Position numbers and translations under genes: made by a program | The notes under the pieces: model-generated | What the model saw: the letters and a program-made list of their open reading frames with translations, nothing else | Told to the model about the DNA's origin: nothing | Database searches by the model: none | Part shown: positions 53,811 through 63,782 of the stretch, piece by piece | How the letters are laid out: every line of letters begins with the position of its first letter | How positions within the stretch are numbered: position 1 is the first letter of the stretch | From: Tissierellia bacterium | Lineage (GTDB): Bacteria > Bacillota > Clostridia > Tissierellales > Peptoniphilaceae | Assembly (NCBI GenBank): GCA_012728295.1 | Contig: JAAYFJ010000091.1 | Location: 1 to 64,000 of the forward strand | DNA: 64,000 nucleotides | Direction of reading: 5' to 3'

Positions 53811-56228
53811 ATGTTTGGAAGATTTACCCAACAAGCTCAAAATGTAGTTTTACACTCACAAAATGAGGCTGTAAAATTTAACCATAGCTATGTAGGTTCA
53901 GAACATCTTTTGCTAGGAATTTTGATGGAAAGGGATGGTGCTACCTATAGATTATTGACTGATATGGGTTTAAAAGCTGACGACACCAGAATGATGATAG
54001 CAAATCTTTTAGGTGTAGGGGACACAGAAAGACCGTCCCCTGGCTATACCCCAAGAACTAAGAGAATATTTGAGCTGGCTTTTGAAGTGAGCAAGGAACT
54101 TGGACATAATTATGTTGGAACAGAGCACTTGCTTATGGGGATATTAAGAGATGGAGAAGGCTTAGCAATAATGATTTTGGCACAGATGGGTGTAGACCTA
54201 GGTGTGCTTTACAAAAGATTGCAAGAGATTTTGGGGCTGCAAACTGAAGGCGAATTATCTAAGTCAGCGCCAGGAGATGAAAATCTTATTGAGAAATATA
54301 CAATCAATCTTAATGATGAAGCGAGAGCAGGTAAGATAGACCCAGTTATAGGTAGAGAAGATGAAATAAACAGGGTTATTCAAGTCCTTAGTAGGAGAAC
54401 CAAGAACAACCCTGTATTAATTGGCGAGCCTGGAGTTGGTAAGACTGCGGTTGCTGAAGGATTAGCGCAGCAAATTGTCAACGGGGAAGTTCCTGAATTA
54501 GTTAAAAACAAAGTCATCCTAACGCTGGATTTATCAGGAATGATTGCGGGAGCCAAATACAGAGGCGATTTTGAAGAACGCATTAAGGGCGTTATGGAAG
54601 AAGTAAAACAGAGAAAAGATGTTATTCTGTTCGTGGATGAAATCCATACAATAATTGGAGCTGGGGCTGCTGAGGGGGCAATGGATGCCTCAAATATTTT
54701 AAAACCCATGCTAACTAGAGGACAGTTGCAAATAATTGGTGCTACCACTATTGATGAGTATAGAAAGCATGTTGAAAAAGATGCTGCTTTTGAAAGAAGA
54801 CTTATGCCTATTATGGTAGAAGAACCTAGCGAAGAAGATACTTTAATAATCTTGAAAGGATTGAGAGACAGGTATGAAGCTCATCATGGGGTTCAAATTA
54901 CAGATGAAGCTTTAGAATCTGCTGTAGACTTATCATATAGATATATTAATGACAGGTTTTTACCTGATAAAGCCATTGATCTTATCGATGAAGCTGCATC
55001 AAAGATAAGGGTAAATTCTTTCCAACCTTCTGAGGAAGTATTAAAGCTCGAAGAAAAGATAAAGAATATTAAAATACAGAAAGAAGCAGCTGTTAATGGT
55101 CAAGATTTTGAAGGAGCAGCAAAACTTAGAGATGAAGAATTAAAGCTTAGAGATAGTCTTGAGCATAAAAAAGTAGAGTGGCAAAAAAAGAAGAAAGAAA
55201 ACAAGCTTGTAGTTGACAAGGAAAATGTTGCTCAAATAGTGAGCATGTGGACTCGCGTGCCGGTTACAAACCTAACTGAAGACGAAGCTAAACAATTGGT
55301 GAAATTGGAAAGTGATTTGAAGAAAAGTGTCATAGGACAAGATAAAGCTGTAGAAACTGTTGCGAAAGCTGTAAAGCGCGCTCGAGTTGGGCTTAGGGAC
55401 CAGGAAAAACCAATTGGAAGCTTTATTTTTGTAGGGCCTACGGGTGTTGGTAAAACACATTTAGCGAAAGCTTTAGCAAAGAGATTGTTCGGCGATGAGA
55501 ATGCCATGATTAGAATTGATATGAGTGAGTTTATGGAGTCTCATACTGTGAGCAAACTAATAGGTTCTCCCCCTGGATATGTGGGGTATGATGAGGGTGG
55601 GCAGCTTACAGATGCAGTTAGAAGCAAGCCCTATAGTGTTATTCTATTTGATGAAATAGAAAAAGCTCATCCAGATGTTTTTAATATATTATTGCAGATG
55701 CTTGATGACGGTAGGTTAACCGATGGACAAGGTAAGACAGTTAACTTTAAAAACACCATTATCATCATGACTTCAAACATTGGTGCAACTAGAATAGGAA
55801 AACAAAATGCATTAGGATTTGCAGTGTCGGTGGATGAAGAAAAAGAGGAACATGAAAGCATGACTTCAATAATCTTCGAGGAACTTAAAAAGGCTTTTAG
55901 ACCAGAGTTCATTAACAGACTAGATGAAGTTGTCGTATTTAGACGTTTGGATGAAAAAGATATAGTAAGAATTGTAAAGCTCATGGGAGAAGAGCTAGTA
56001 TCTAGAATGAAAAATCTGGAGTATTTATTACGATTTACACCCAGAGCCCTTAAAGCACTTGGAGAGGAAGGTTTTGATCAAGAATATGGCGCCAGACCAC
56101 TAGAGAGAACTTTGAGAAAATTAGTAGAGGATCCTTTGGCTGAAAAAATCCTAAGCGGTGATGTTAAGAAAAATGAACCTGTCACTATTGATTTTAAGCG
56201 AAAGAAGATAGTGTTTGAAAAGCGATAG
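53811..56228 (+). CDS. clpC: ATP-dependent Clp protease ATP-binding subunit ClpC
   Basis: An 805-residue class I Hsp100 unfoldase. N domain (about 1-145, two Clp-N repeats), first AAA with GEPGVGKTA (about 204-212), middle UVR-containing coiled coil (about 410-450), second AAA with GPTGVGKTH (about 544-552) and a C-terminal D2-small domain. A CtsR box governs the operon. The partner peptidase clpP is not in the window. Confidence 0.97.
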   Translation: MFGRFTQQAQNVVLHSQNEAVKFNHSYVGSEHLLLGILMERDGATYRLLTDMGLKADDTRMMIANLLGVGDTERPSPGYTPRTKRIFELAFEVSKELGHNYVGTEHLLMGILRDGEGLAIMILAQMGVDLGVLYKRLQEILGLQTEGELSKSAPGDENLIEKYTINLNDEARAGKIDPVIGREDEINRVIQVLSRRTKNNPVLIGEPGVGKTAVAEGLAQQIVNGEVPELVKNKVILTLDLSGMIAGAKYRGDFEERIKGVMEEVKQRKDVILFVDEIHTIIGAGAAEGAMDASNILKPMLTRGQLQIIGATTIDEYRKHVEKDAAFERRLMPIMVEEPSEEDTLIILKGLRDRYEAHHGVQITDEALESAVDLSYRYINDRFLPDKAIDLIDEAASKIRVNSFQPSEEVLKLEEKIKNIKIQKEAAVNGQDFEGAAKLRDEELKLRDSLEHKKVEWQKKKKENKLVVDKENVAQIVSMWTRVPVTNLTEDEAKQLVKLESDLKKSVIGQDKAVETVAKAVKRARVGLRDQEKPIGSFIFVGPTGVGKTHLAKALAKRLFGDENAMIRIDMSEFMESHTVSKLIGSPPGYVGYDEGGQLTDAVRSKPYSVILFDEIEKAHPDVFNILLQMLDDGRLTDGQGKTVNFKNTIIIMTSNIGATRIGKQNALGFAVSVDEEKEEHESMTSIIFEELKKAFRPEFINRLDEVVVFRRLDEKDIVRIVKLMGEELVSRMKNLEYLLRFTPRALKALGEEGFDQEYGARPLERTLRKLVEDPLAEKILSGDVKKNEPVTIDFKRKKIVFEKR

Positions 56229-56237
56229 GAGACTGTA

Positions 56238-57614
56238 ATGAGTAAATCGTCAAAATCTTTTAGGTGCAGAGAATGTGGGCATGAAACAGTAGGATATATG
56301 GGTAAATGTCCTGCTTGCCAAAATTGGAATACAATAGAAGAAATCGAAGTGTTGAAAACAGGGGCGAAATCTAAAGGTATCGCCCCTGTTAAGCGTGATT
56401 TAATTAAACTATCAAATGTTAAAAGTCAAAATAGCGAGAGAGTGAAGACAGGACTTTCTGAGTTTGATAGGGTAATGGGTGGGGGAATAGTAAAAGATTC
56501 TGTAACAATATTAACAGCTAAACCGGGTGCTTGGAAATCTACTTTACTATTGCAAGTAGCTCAGAGATTAGCAGATATTGGTCATAAGGTACTTTATGCT
56601 TCTGGAGAAGAGTCTGAATCTCAAATAAAATCTAGAGCAGATAGAATATTGAAGCGCATAGATGATAATATATATGTTATTTCCACCACTATTCTTGAGG
56701 AGATAACATCACAGGCGTCAATATTGGATGTGGATTTTTTAATTGTCGATTCAATACAAACGGTTGTTTCGGCGGAACTAACATCTAGACCAGGCTCACC
56801 TACCCAGACTATGGAATGTGCCAATACACTTGTTGAATTAGCGAAAAACCCCGTTAGACCAAGGGTTGTATTCATTGTAGGTCAGATGACCAAGGACGAT
56901 GAATTGGCAGGAGTGAGGGCGTTAGAGCACTTAGTAGACACGGTCTTAGTAATGTCTACAGACGATGAACAAGAATTAAGAATGTTAATGGCGACTAAAA
57001 ACAGATATGGGGCAACTGGGGAAGTTGGATTCTTTGAGATGACAGAGGAAGGTATGGTTTCAATAGATAATCCATCAGCACACTTTATGACTGTAAGAGA
57101 TGGCGATACAAAAGTAATTGGCTCTGCGCTAACAGTAATAAAAGAGGGTACCAGACCTATTATATTAGAGGTGGAATCGCTGGTTTCTCAAAGCTATACG
57201 CCATATCCGTCTCGTGTAGGTGAATGCATCAGAAGAGAACATCTAAATACGCTTATTTCTCTCTTGGAAGAGAGAGGAAAGTTAAATCTATATGATAAAA
57301 ATGTGGTAATAAAAACTACTGGCGGAATAGCCCTCCGCGAACCTTCGTCCAACTTGGCAATTATTACTAGCATTGCCTCATCTTTAAAAGCAATTGGACT
57401 ACCTGTAGATACCATTTTCCTAGCAGATGTTAGTTTAACAGGGGAGTTAAGAGGAATACCTATGTTAAAATCTAGGTTAAAGGAAGCTGATAGAATGGGG
57501 TTTAAGGTAGCATATATAGCAAAAGATAGTATTAAAATCGATAAAGAATTAAGCATTGATGTTAGAGAATGCAATACACTTAAAGAAGTTTTGGCTAAGG
57601 TATTGAACATTTAG
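56238..57614 (+). CDS. radA: DNA repair protein RadA with altered Walker A
   Basis: A 458-residue RecA-like branch-migration ATPase. N-terminal zinc finger (CRECG ... CPACQNW, Cys at 10, 13, 24, 27), RecA core and C-terminal Lon-protease-like domain; the KNRYGATGE motif takes the place of KNRFG. The P loop reads AKPGAWKST (94-102) where the family has GDPGIGKST: Trp99 replaces the Gly before the catalytic Lys, encoded by TGG at 56532-56534, one base from GGG. ATP binding may be impaired, or the base may be a sequencing error. Confidence 0.95.
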   Translation: MSKSSKSFRCRECGHETVGYMGKCPACQNWNTIEEIEVLKTGAKSKGIAPVKRDLIKLSNVKSQNSERVKTGLSEFDRVMGGGIVKDSVTILTAKPGAWKSTLLLQVAQRLADIGHKVLYASGEESESQIKSRADRILKRIDDNIYVISTTILEEITSQASILDVDFLIVDSIQTVVSAELTSRPGSPTQTMECANTLVELAKNPVRPRVVFIVGQMTKDDELAGVRALEHLVDTVLVMSTDDEQELRMLMATKNRYGATGEVGFFEMTEEGMVSIDNPSAHFMTVRDGDTKVIGSALTVIKEGTRPIILEVESLVSQSYTPYPSRVGECIRREHLNTLISLLEERGKLNLYDKNVVIKTTGGIALREPSSNLAIITSIASSLKAIGLPVDTIFLADVSLTGELRGIPMLKSRLKEADRMGFKVAYIAKDSIKIDKELSIDVRECNTLKEVLAKVLNI

Positions 57615-57677
57615 AAAAATGACTTGACAAACAAGTAAACTTTAGTAAAAAAATTTACCTCCTTCTACTATTACCTA

Positions 57678-57707
57678 TTGACAACGGTGGAACAATTATG
57701 ATAGTAT
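57678..57707 (+). promoter_or_regulatory. Possible upstream promoter of carD
   Basis: Perfect TTGACA (57678-57683), 18 bases, TAGTAT (57702-57707). Weaker than the one at 57714; another lone TTGACA is at 57624-57629. Confidence 0.4.
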
Positions 57708-57713
57708 GGAAAC

Positions 57714-57742
57714 TTTACAAAATCTTGAAATTATTATATAAT
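57714..57742 (+). promoter_or_regulatory. Sigma-A promoter of carD
   Basis: TTTACA (57714-57719), 17 bases, TATAAT (57737-57742). The start is expected about 25 bases before the carD ATG. Confidence 0.8.
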
Positions 57743-57773
57743 GAATTAGTGATATCAAGAGGAGGGATTGCAT

Positions 57774-58265
57774 ATGTTCAGCGTCGGGGATAAGATAGTT
57801 TATCACATGCATGGTGCCGGAGTAATCGTAGGAATTGAAGAGAGAGAAATATTAGGTGAAGTGAAAGAGTACTATATTATGGAAATTCCCATAGGGGACA
57901 TGAAGGTAATGGTTCCCGTAGATACTGTTGAAGAATCTGGGGTAAGGAACATTTTAGAGTCAGAGGAAATGGATGATGTAATGGCAACTTTGAAAATGAG
58001 TAAATCAAAGATGCCGGCTAACTGGAATCATAGATATCGTGTTAATATGGATAAAATTAAATCCGGTGATATTATTGAAATAGCTGAAGTAGTAAGAAAT
58101 CTTGAGTTACTGGACGTAGAAAAGAGCTTATCTACAGGTGAAAAAAAAATGCTTACGAATGCTAAGCAGATTATTGTTTCTGAAACCCTGTTGGTATATA
58201 AATTGTCTCAGACAGAAGCTGAAGAGCTTGTGGATGAGGCGATAAGATTTTGCCCTGAGGAATAA
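57774..58265 (+). CDS. carD: CarD family transcription regulator
   Basis: A 163-residue CarD/CdnL protein: N-terminal Tudor-like RNA-polymerase-binding domain (FSVGDKIVYHMHGAGVI, about 2-18) and a C-terminal helical DNA-binding part. Such proteins stabilise open complexes at ribosomal and other promoters. I use ATG 57774, seven bases after GAGGAGGG. It occupies the place where disA lies in Bacillus. Confidence 0.92.
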   Translation: MFSVGDKIVYHMHGAGVIVGIEEREILGEVKEYYIMEIPIGDMKVMVPVDTVEESGVRNILESEEMDDVMATLKMSKSKMPANWNHRYRVNMDKIKSGDIIEIAEVVRNLELLDVEKSLSTGEKKMLTNAKQIIVSETLLVYKLSQTEAEELVDEAIRFCPEE

Positions 58266-58286
58266 TAATAGAATTATCGAAAGGGG

Positions 58287-59396
58287 GTGAACGTAATAAA
58301 AAACAGGATTGTCAATAAATTAGTAAGAATCTTATTTTTTGTACTGGGCTTTGGAATTGGATTTGGAGTGTTTACTCTAATAGATAATCTATTGCCAAAT
58401 CTATTTCCTAATGATGGATGGCAAAGAATTGCCACATTATCCAGTATTTCTATATTATTTGGACTTATACTATTTTCCCTTAATAAAGTATTGACAAATC
58501 AGCTTCTTAAATTGGTAATAATGGTTGAGACTGAGTTAACAGGCAAGCCTTTGACCGATTTGTTAGTAGGATCGGTAGGTTTAATCGTTGGATTAGTAAT
58601 TGCTTTTCTATTAAGCAGACCTTTTGCAGATTTGGGAATTCCTGTAGTTGGAACAGTGGTATCTGTACTTCTTCATGCAATGTTTGGATACTTGGGAATT
58701 AGATTATCAGTAGGTAGAAGACAGGACCTTATTACTTCAATGAGAGATTTTGGAGTCAAGAAGTCATTCCCTAAAGAAAAGGTAATTTTTCAGTTTGTTC
58801 CTAAAGTTTTAGATACCAGCGTTATTATTGATGGTAGAATCGCAGATATTTGCAGAGCAGGTTTTATAGAGGGCCCTCTCATTATTCCTACATTTGTCCT
58901 AGAAGAACTTCAACATATTGCAGATTCTTCAGATGGATTAAAGAGAAATAGAGGAAGAAGGGGACTAGATATCTTGCGCATTATGCAACAGGAGTTGCCA
59001 CAAGAAGTGATTATTTCACAGGAAACTTTTCTTGAAGTTCCAGAAGTAGACAGCAAGTTATTAAAGCTGACACAAAAATTAGAAGGCAAGATTGTAACTA
59101 TTGATTACAATCTAAACAAAGTGGCTACTGTTCAAGGGCTTACAGTGCTAAATATTAACGACCTTGCCAATGCAGTTAAGCAAGTTGCAATTCCCGGAGA
59201 GGAAATGGAAATTACAGTAGTAAAAGAAGGTAAAGAAGCTGGGCAAGGGTTGGCTTATTTAGACGATGGAACTATGATTGTAATCGAAAATGGACGAAAG
59301 TTAATTGATAAAACTATCGAAGTTGTAGTTACAAGTGTTTTACAAACCTCAGCTGGCAAAATGATATTTGCTAAACCAAAATCAGATAACAACTAA
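58287..59396 (+). CDS. PIN/TRAM domain membrane protein (YacL family)
   Basis: A 369-residue protein with four N-terminal membrane segments (about 12-30, 45-62, 88-108, 115-135), a PIN ribonuclease domain (VLDTSVIIDGR at about 175-185, then ELQHIAD and DYNLN acidic residues) and a C-terminal TRAM domain (about 295-360). Probable RNA-acting enzyme at the membrane, target unknown. The start is unclear: GTG 58287 overlaps the AAGGGGG ribosome binding site, and no ATG lies nearby. Confidence 0.87.
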   Translation: MNVIKNRIVNKLVRILFFVLGFGIGFGVFTLIDNLLPNLFPNDGWQRIATLSSISILFGLILFSLNKVLTNQLLKLVIMVETELTGKPLTDLLVGSVGLIVGLVIAFLLSRPFADLGIPVVGTVVSVLLHAMFGYLGIRLSVGRRQDLITSMRDFGVKKSFPKEKVIFQFVPKVLDTSVIIDGRIADICRAGFIEGPLIIPTFVLEELQHIADSSDGLKRNRGRRGLDILRIMQQELPQEVIISQETFLEVPEVDSKLLKLTQKLEGKIVTIDYNLNKVATVQGLTVLNINDLANAVKQVAIPGEEMEITVVKEGKEAGQGLAYLDDGTMIVIENGRKLIDKTIEVVVTSVLQTSAGKMIFAKPKSDNN

Positions 59397-59401
59397 CAGT
59401 T

Positions 59402-59432
59402 GACACAGAAGATATATCTTCTGTGTCTTTTT
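59402..59432 (+). terminator. Terminator of the carD-yacL transcript
   Basis: A perfect 26-base palindrome (59402-59427) followed by a T run. Confidence 0.92.
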
Positions 59433-59453
59433 CTGATGATTATAAAGAAAATT

Positions 59454-59482
59454 ATGACATGAAAATGAGATTGTGGTATAAT
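59454..59482 (+). promoter_or_regulatory. Sigma-A promoter for ispD-ispF
   Basis: ATGACA (59454-59459), 17 bases, TATAAT (59477-59482) with TG one base before. Confidence 0.75.
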
Positions 59483-59499
59483 TACAAAGAGGTGATGTC

Positions 59500-60225
59500 A
59501 TGTATCAAAACAACTTTGTATCTGTGATTGTGGCAGCGGCAGGCATGAGCAATCGAATGGGATCAAAGATAAATAAGCAGTTTTTAAAAATTGATCATAA
59601 GCCTATTTTGGCACATACTTTAGAAAAGTTCGATGAGTGTAAATATATAGATGAAATAATTGTAGTAGCTAAGACTGAAGAAGTAGACTATGTTAGACGT
59701 GAAATCATTAATCGCTATGCTATTAGAAAAGCGCATCGTATTGTAAAGGGCGGAAAAGAAAGACAAGATTCCATATTAAATGGACTTATGAGGGTTGATC
59801 CAAGGGCTAATATAGTGTTAACTCATGATGGAGCAAGACCTTTTATTAAAGTCAAAACCATAGAAAAAGCTATTGAAAGCTTAGAAACAATGGGAGATTT
59901 AATCGTAGCTGTTCCTGAAAAGGATACTATTAAGGTGGTTAATGATGATAATTCTGTGCATCATACACCAAAGAGATCAACTTTGTGGAAAGCTCAGACC
60001 CCTCAAGTCTTCTTTGCAGACCATTTGAGAGAGGCTTATAGAAAAGCTTCAGAAGAATGTTATTACGGTACAGATGATGCTTTTTTAGTTGAGATGGCGG
60101 GATACCCTGTAAAGGTGATAATGGGCCAATATGATAATATTAAAATTACAACTCCAGAGGATCTTGTAATTGCTGAAACATTATCAAGAGACAGGGAATC
60201 TATTTATGATATGGTAGGATTGTAG
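59500..60225 (+). CDS. ispD: 2-C-methyl-D-erythritol 4-phosphate cytidylyltransferase
   Basis: A 241-residue enzyme of the MEP isoprenoid pathway. VAAAGMSNRMG near the start binds CTP; LTHDGARPF and WKAQTPQVF are typical. Seven bases before ispF, the next-but-one enzyme of the pathway. GAGGTGATG precedes ATG 59500. Confidence 0.96.
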   Translation: MYQNNFVSVIVAAAGMSNRMGSKINKQFLKIDHKPILAHTLEKFDECKYIDEIIVVAKTEEVDYVRREIINRYAIRKAHRIVKGGKERQDSILNGLMRVDPRANIVLTHDGARPFIKVKTIEKAIESLETMGDLIVAVPEKDTIKVVNDDNSVHHTPKRSTLWKAQTPQVFFADHLREAYRKASEECYYGTDDAFLVEMAGYPVKVIMGQYDNIKITTPEDLVIAETLSRDRESIYDMVGL

Positions 60226-60232
60226 GTGAATT

Positions 60233-60721
60233 ATGCGCATCGGAATTGGTTATGATGTACATGCATTAGTGGAGGGAAGGCAGCTTGTGGTAGGAGGAGT
60301 CAATATTCCTTACGAGAAGGGATTACTCGGCCACTCTGATGCAGATGTGTTAGTCCATGCAATAATGGATAGCATATTGGGAGCTTTAGCATTGGGAGAT
60401 ATAGGTAAAATTTTTCCAGACACTGATAATGCATATAAAGATATTGACAGCTGCATATTACTAGAAAGAGTTATGAGCTTAACAAAAAAAGAAGGCTATA
60501 TTATAGGTAATGTAGATTCTGTAATTGTGGCTCAGAGACCTAAAATGGCTCCCTATATAGAGGCGATGAAGGAAAAACTTTCTAAGATAATGCAAATTTC
60601 CGAGGGGCAGCTAAATATTAAAGCTACTACAACTGAGTGGCTAGGGTTTGAAGGCAGAGAAGAAGGTGTTTCTGCCTATTCGGTATGTGTACTTATTGCT
60701 GATAGATCTAAGGAGGAATAA
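60233..60721 (+). CDS. ispF: 2-C-methyl-D-erythritol 2,4-cyclodiphosphate synthase
   Basis: A 162-residue trimeric enzyme. GIGYDVHAL at the start provides zinc ligands, [14 protein letters not shown] and GALALGDIG complete the active site. Paired with ispD as in Bacillus. Confidence 0.97.
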   Translation: MRIGIGYDVHALVEGRQLVVGGVNIPYEKGLLGHSDADVLVHAIMDSILGALALGDIGKIFPDTDNAYKDIDSCILLERVMSLTKKEGYIIGNVDSVIVAQRPKMAPYIEAMKEKLSKIMQISEGQLNIKATTTEWLGFEGREEGVSAYSVCVLIADRSKEE

Positions 60722-60722
60722 G

Positions 60723-61580
60723 ATGCTAGTAACAGGTAAAAGTCTTTTGGAACACGCTCAAGCACATAATTACGCGGTTGGAGCGTTTAACGTAAACAAC
60801 ATGGAAATAGTTCAAGCAATTATTGAAGCGGCTGAAGAACTAAATGCACCAGTAATATTACAGGCTAGTCAAGGGGGAATTAAGTACGCAGGCATTGAGT
60901 ATATTGCTAGCTTAGGTCTTTTAGCAGCTAAGAATGCCAAAGTTCCAGTTGCCCTTCATTTAGATCATGGTACAGATTTTGATGAAGTAATAAAGTGCAT
61001 AAGACACGGGTTTTCATCCGTAATGATTGATGGATCCAGATTTGCATTAGAGGAAAATATAGAGTTTAGCAAAAAAATTGTAGAGATTGCTCATGCTGTT
61101 GGAGTTTCTGTTGAAGCAGAATTAGGGAAAATTGGTGGGACAGAAGATCATATAACAGTAAGCGATGCAGATGCAACCTTTACAGACCCTGCAGAGGCGA
61201 AGTATTTTGTTGAAAAAACAGGTGTAGACTCTTTAGCAATTGCAGTTGGAACTGCTCATGGAGTATATAAGGGTGAACCTAAACTAGACTTTGACAGGAT
61301 TGAAGAGATTAGAAATACAATAGATGTGCCATTGGTACTACATGGTTCTTCAGGAGTTCCATACGATGCTTTGAGAAAAGCAGTTTCATTGGGAATTTGT
61401 AAGATAAACATAGATACTGATGTAAGAGCGAGTTTCGCAAAAGCTGTAAAAGAGCATCTTAACTTACATCCAGAGGAAATTGACCCAAGAAAAATATTAG
61501 GACCTGCAAGAGAGCTTATGAAAGAAACCGTGAAAGAAAAAATCAGAGTTTTCGGATCTGATGGGAAAAGCTGGCTTTAA
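60723..61580 (+). CDS. fba: Class II fructose-1,6-bisphosphate aldolase
   Basis: A 285-residue zinc aldolase. NNMEIVQAI, the HLDHGTDFD catalytic segment and zinc ligands in GTAHGVYKGEP and LHGSSGVP are present. I use ATG 60723 after AGGAGGAA; longer in-frame starts lie within ispF. It begins the fba-fsa-glpX sugar-phosphate cluster. Confidence 0.96.
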   Translation: MLVTGKSLLEHAQAHNYAVGAFNVNNMEIVQAIIEAAEELNAPVILQASQGGIKYAGIEYIASLGLLAAKNAKVPVALHLDHGTDFDEVIKCIRHGFSSVMIDGSRFALEENIEFSKKIVEIAHAVGVSVEAELGKIGGTEDHITVSDADATFTDPAEAKYFVEKTGVDSLAIAVGTAHGVYKGEPKLDFDRIEEIRNTIDVPLVLHGSSGVPYDALRKAVSLGICKINIDTDVRASFAKAVKEHLNLHPEEIDPRKILGPARELMKETVKEKIRVFGSDGKSWL

Positions 61581-61589
61581 GGAGGAGCA

Positions 61590-62237
61590 ATGAAATTATT
61601 TATTGATACTGCAAATCTCGACGAAATAATTGAGATTAATAAATGGGGAGTTCTAGATGGGGTTACTACAAATCCAAGCTTAATAGCAAAAGAAGGAAGA
61701 GTATTTGAAGAAGTAGTTGAGGATATTACTAAGATTGTTGATGGGCCAATTAGTGCGGAAGTAATAAGCCTTGTTGGTGAAGAGATGGTTGAAGAGGCTA
61801 AAGAATTAGCTAAAATTCACCCTAATATCATAATCAAAGTTCCGATGACAGCAGATGGGTTGTTCGCCACTTCAGAGCTTACAAAGCTGGGTATTAAGAC
61901 AAACGTCACTTTAATTTTCTCTGCAAACCAAGCCTTGCTGGCAGCTAGAGCTGGAGCAACATATGTGAGTCCTTTTGTAGGAAGATTAGATGATATAAGC
62001 ACAGATGGTATGGAATTGATATCTGATATTGCTGAAATATTTGATATTCACGGTATTGACGCTGAAATAATAGCGGCTAGTCTGCGTCATCCAATGCATG
62101 TTGTTGAAGCTGCTAAAAATGGAGCCCATATAGGAACAATTCCATATAAAGTGTTTTTACAAATGGTCAAGCATCCTTTGACTGATATAGGAATTGCTAG
62201 ATTCTTAATGGACTGGGAGGGAGTTTCCAGAAAGTAG
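61590..62237 (+). CDS. Transaldolase of the short (FSA/TalC) type
   Basis: A 215-residue TIM-barrel enzyme. [22 protein letters not shown] and the Schiff-base Lys in IKVPMT match the short transaldolase family, which includes true transaldolases and fructose-6-phosphate aldolase; which one this is cannot be told. AGGAGG precedes ATG 61590. Confidence 0.94.
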   Translation: MKLFIDTANLDEIIEINKWGVLDGVTTNPSLIAKEGRVFEEVVEDITKIVDGPISAEVISLVGEEMVEEAKELAKIHPNIIIKVPMTADGLFATSELTKLGIKTNVTLIFSANQALLAARAGATYVSPFVGRLDDISTDGMELISDIAEIFDIHGIDAEIIAASLRHPMHVVEAAKNGAHIGTIPYKVFLQMVKHPLTDIGIARFLMDWEGVSRK

Positions 62238-62246
62238 GGGGAAATA

Positions 62247-63215
62247 ATGGATAGAAACCTAGCGGTAAATTTAGGCAGAGTAACAGAGGCGGCAGCGCTG
62301 GCAAGCGGAAAGCATTTAGGACGTGGAGATAAAAATGGTGCGGACCAAGCGGCGGTAGATGCTATGAGAAGGATGTTTGATACAGTCGACATCGATGGAA
62401 TAGTAGTTATTGGTGAAGGTGAAATGGATGAGGCTCCTATGCTTTACATCGGGGAGCACATTGGAACTAAAGAAGAAGGTGGGGCAAAGGTAGATATTGC
62501 CGTGGATCCATTAGATGGTACGACATCAATTGCCAATGGATTGCCAAATGCTATATCAGTTGTCGCCGTTACTCCAAGAGGTTGCATGTTGCATGCACCT
62601 GATATGTACATGGAGAAAATCGCTTGTGGCCCCAAAGCTGCCGGCATGATAGATATTAAAGCATCTCCCGAAGAAAACATAATAAGAGTAGCAAAGGCAC
62701 TTGGGAAAGATGTTACTGATATCACAGTTGCAGTTTTGGACAGAGAACGACACGTTGACTTGGTAAACGCCATTAGAAATGCAGGAGCGCGTATTCAAAT
62801 GATAAGTGATGGAGATGTAATGTCTGCATTGGCAACTTGCTTTGACCATACAGGTGTTGATTTAATGATGGGTATAGGTGGCGCTCCTGAGGGCGTATTG
62901 GCAGCTGCTGCACTAAAATGTATGCGTGGAGATTTCCAATGCATATTAAAGCCAGAAGATGACGAACAAATTGCAAGATGTCAGCTTATGGGTGCGAGCC
63001 TGGACAGAGTATATAGGCTTGACGATTTAGTTCAAGGTGATGATATACTGTTTGCTGCAACAGGAGTTTCAAATGGTGAATTATTAAAGGGCGTTCAGTA
63101 TTTAGGTAATAATAAAGCACAAACTGAAACTTTAATCTTAAGATCTGCTACTGGTACAGTTAGATTTATGGAAGCAACACATTATCTTGATAGAAAACCA
63201 GAATATGCTAAATAA
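62247..63215 (+). CDS. glpX: Class II fructose-1,6-bisphosphatase (GlpX)
   Basis: A 322-residue gluconeogenic phosphatase. GEGEMDEAPML (about 53-63), the metal-binding DPLDGTTSIANG (about 88-99) and GIGGAPEG are diagnostic. With fba and the transaldolase it forms a cluster like that of B. subtilis (fbaA-ywjH-ywjI). Confidence 0.96.
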   Translation: MDRNLAVNLGRVTEAAALASGKHLGRGDKNGADQAAVDAMRRMFDTVDIDGIVVIGEGEMDEAPMLYIGEHIGTKEEGGAKVDIAVDPLDGTTSIANGLPNAISVVAVTPRGCMLHAPDMYMEKIACGPKAAGMIDIKASPEENIIRVAKALGKDVTDITVAVLDRERHVDLVNAIRNAGARIQMISDGDVMSALATCFDHTGVDLMMGIGGAPEGVLAAAALKCMRGDFQCILKPEDDEQIARCQLMGASLDRVYRLDDLVQGDDILFAATGVSNGELLKGVQYLGNNKAQTETLILRSATGTVRFMEATHYLDRKPEYAK

Positions 63216-63216
63216 C

Positions 63217-63235
63217 GGCCTTTAAAGGCCTTTTT
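63217..63235 (+). terminator. Short terminator after glpX
   Basis: A 14-base palindrome (63217-63230) plus five T. The stem is short, so termination may be partial. Confidence 0.72.
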
Positions 63236-63251
63236 CAATAGGAGGACCGCT

Positions 63252-63782
63252 ATGTATTTGGATATGTTGGTAACATTTGCAAAAATAGGAGTTATGACAT
63301 TTGGCGGCGGCTATGCAATGTTGCCAATTATCCAAAGAGAAATTGTTGAAAGAAAACACTGGGTTACTGAAGAGGAAGTATTAGATTACTATGCGATTGG
63401 TCAATCGACGCCAGGTGTTATAGCAGTAAATACTGCAACCTTTGTAGGGTATAAGTTAAAAGGTGTCCTTGGAGCCATAGCATGTACAGTTGGAGTTGTA
63501 CTTCCATCTTTTATTATTATTTCTTTGTTAGCAGGATTGATAACCAGCATTTCAGGAATGGAAATTGTCCAACATGCATTTGCAGGGATAAGGGTAGCAG
63601 TTTGCGCATTAGTTACTCAAGCAGTTGTTAGGCTTGCCGTTAAAAGTGTAAAAGATTTATTAACTGCTATTATTGCATTATTGGCATTTGCTGCAGTGGC
63701 GCTAATGAACATATCACCTCTTTGGATAGTTGTAATATCTATAGTTTTTGGATTATTATTTGTTAAGAAGGTGGAACAATGA
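63252..63782 (+). CDS. Chromate transporter family protein, first half
   Basis: A 176-residue CHR-domain membrane protein (PF02417): FGGGYAMLPIIQREIVE near the start and QSTPGVIAVNTATFVGYK are typical. In Firmicutes the transporter is made as two short halves that pair. Substrate is inferred from family; many clostridial members probably move other anions. AGGAGG precedes ATG 63252. Confidence 0.9.
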   Translation: MYLDMLVTFAKIGVMTFGGGYAMLPIIQREIVERKHWVTEEEVLDYYAIGQSTPGVIAVNTATFVGYKLKGVLGAIACTVGVVLPSFIIISLLAGLITSISGMEIVQHAFAGIRVAVCALVTQAVVRLAVKSVKDLLTAIIALLAFAAVALMNISPLWIVVISIVFGLLFVKKVEQ

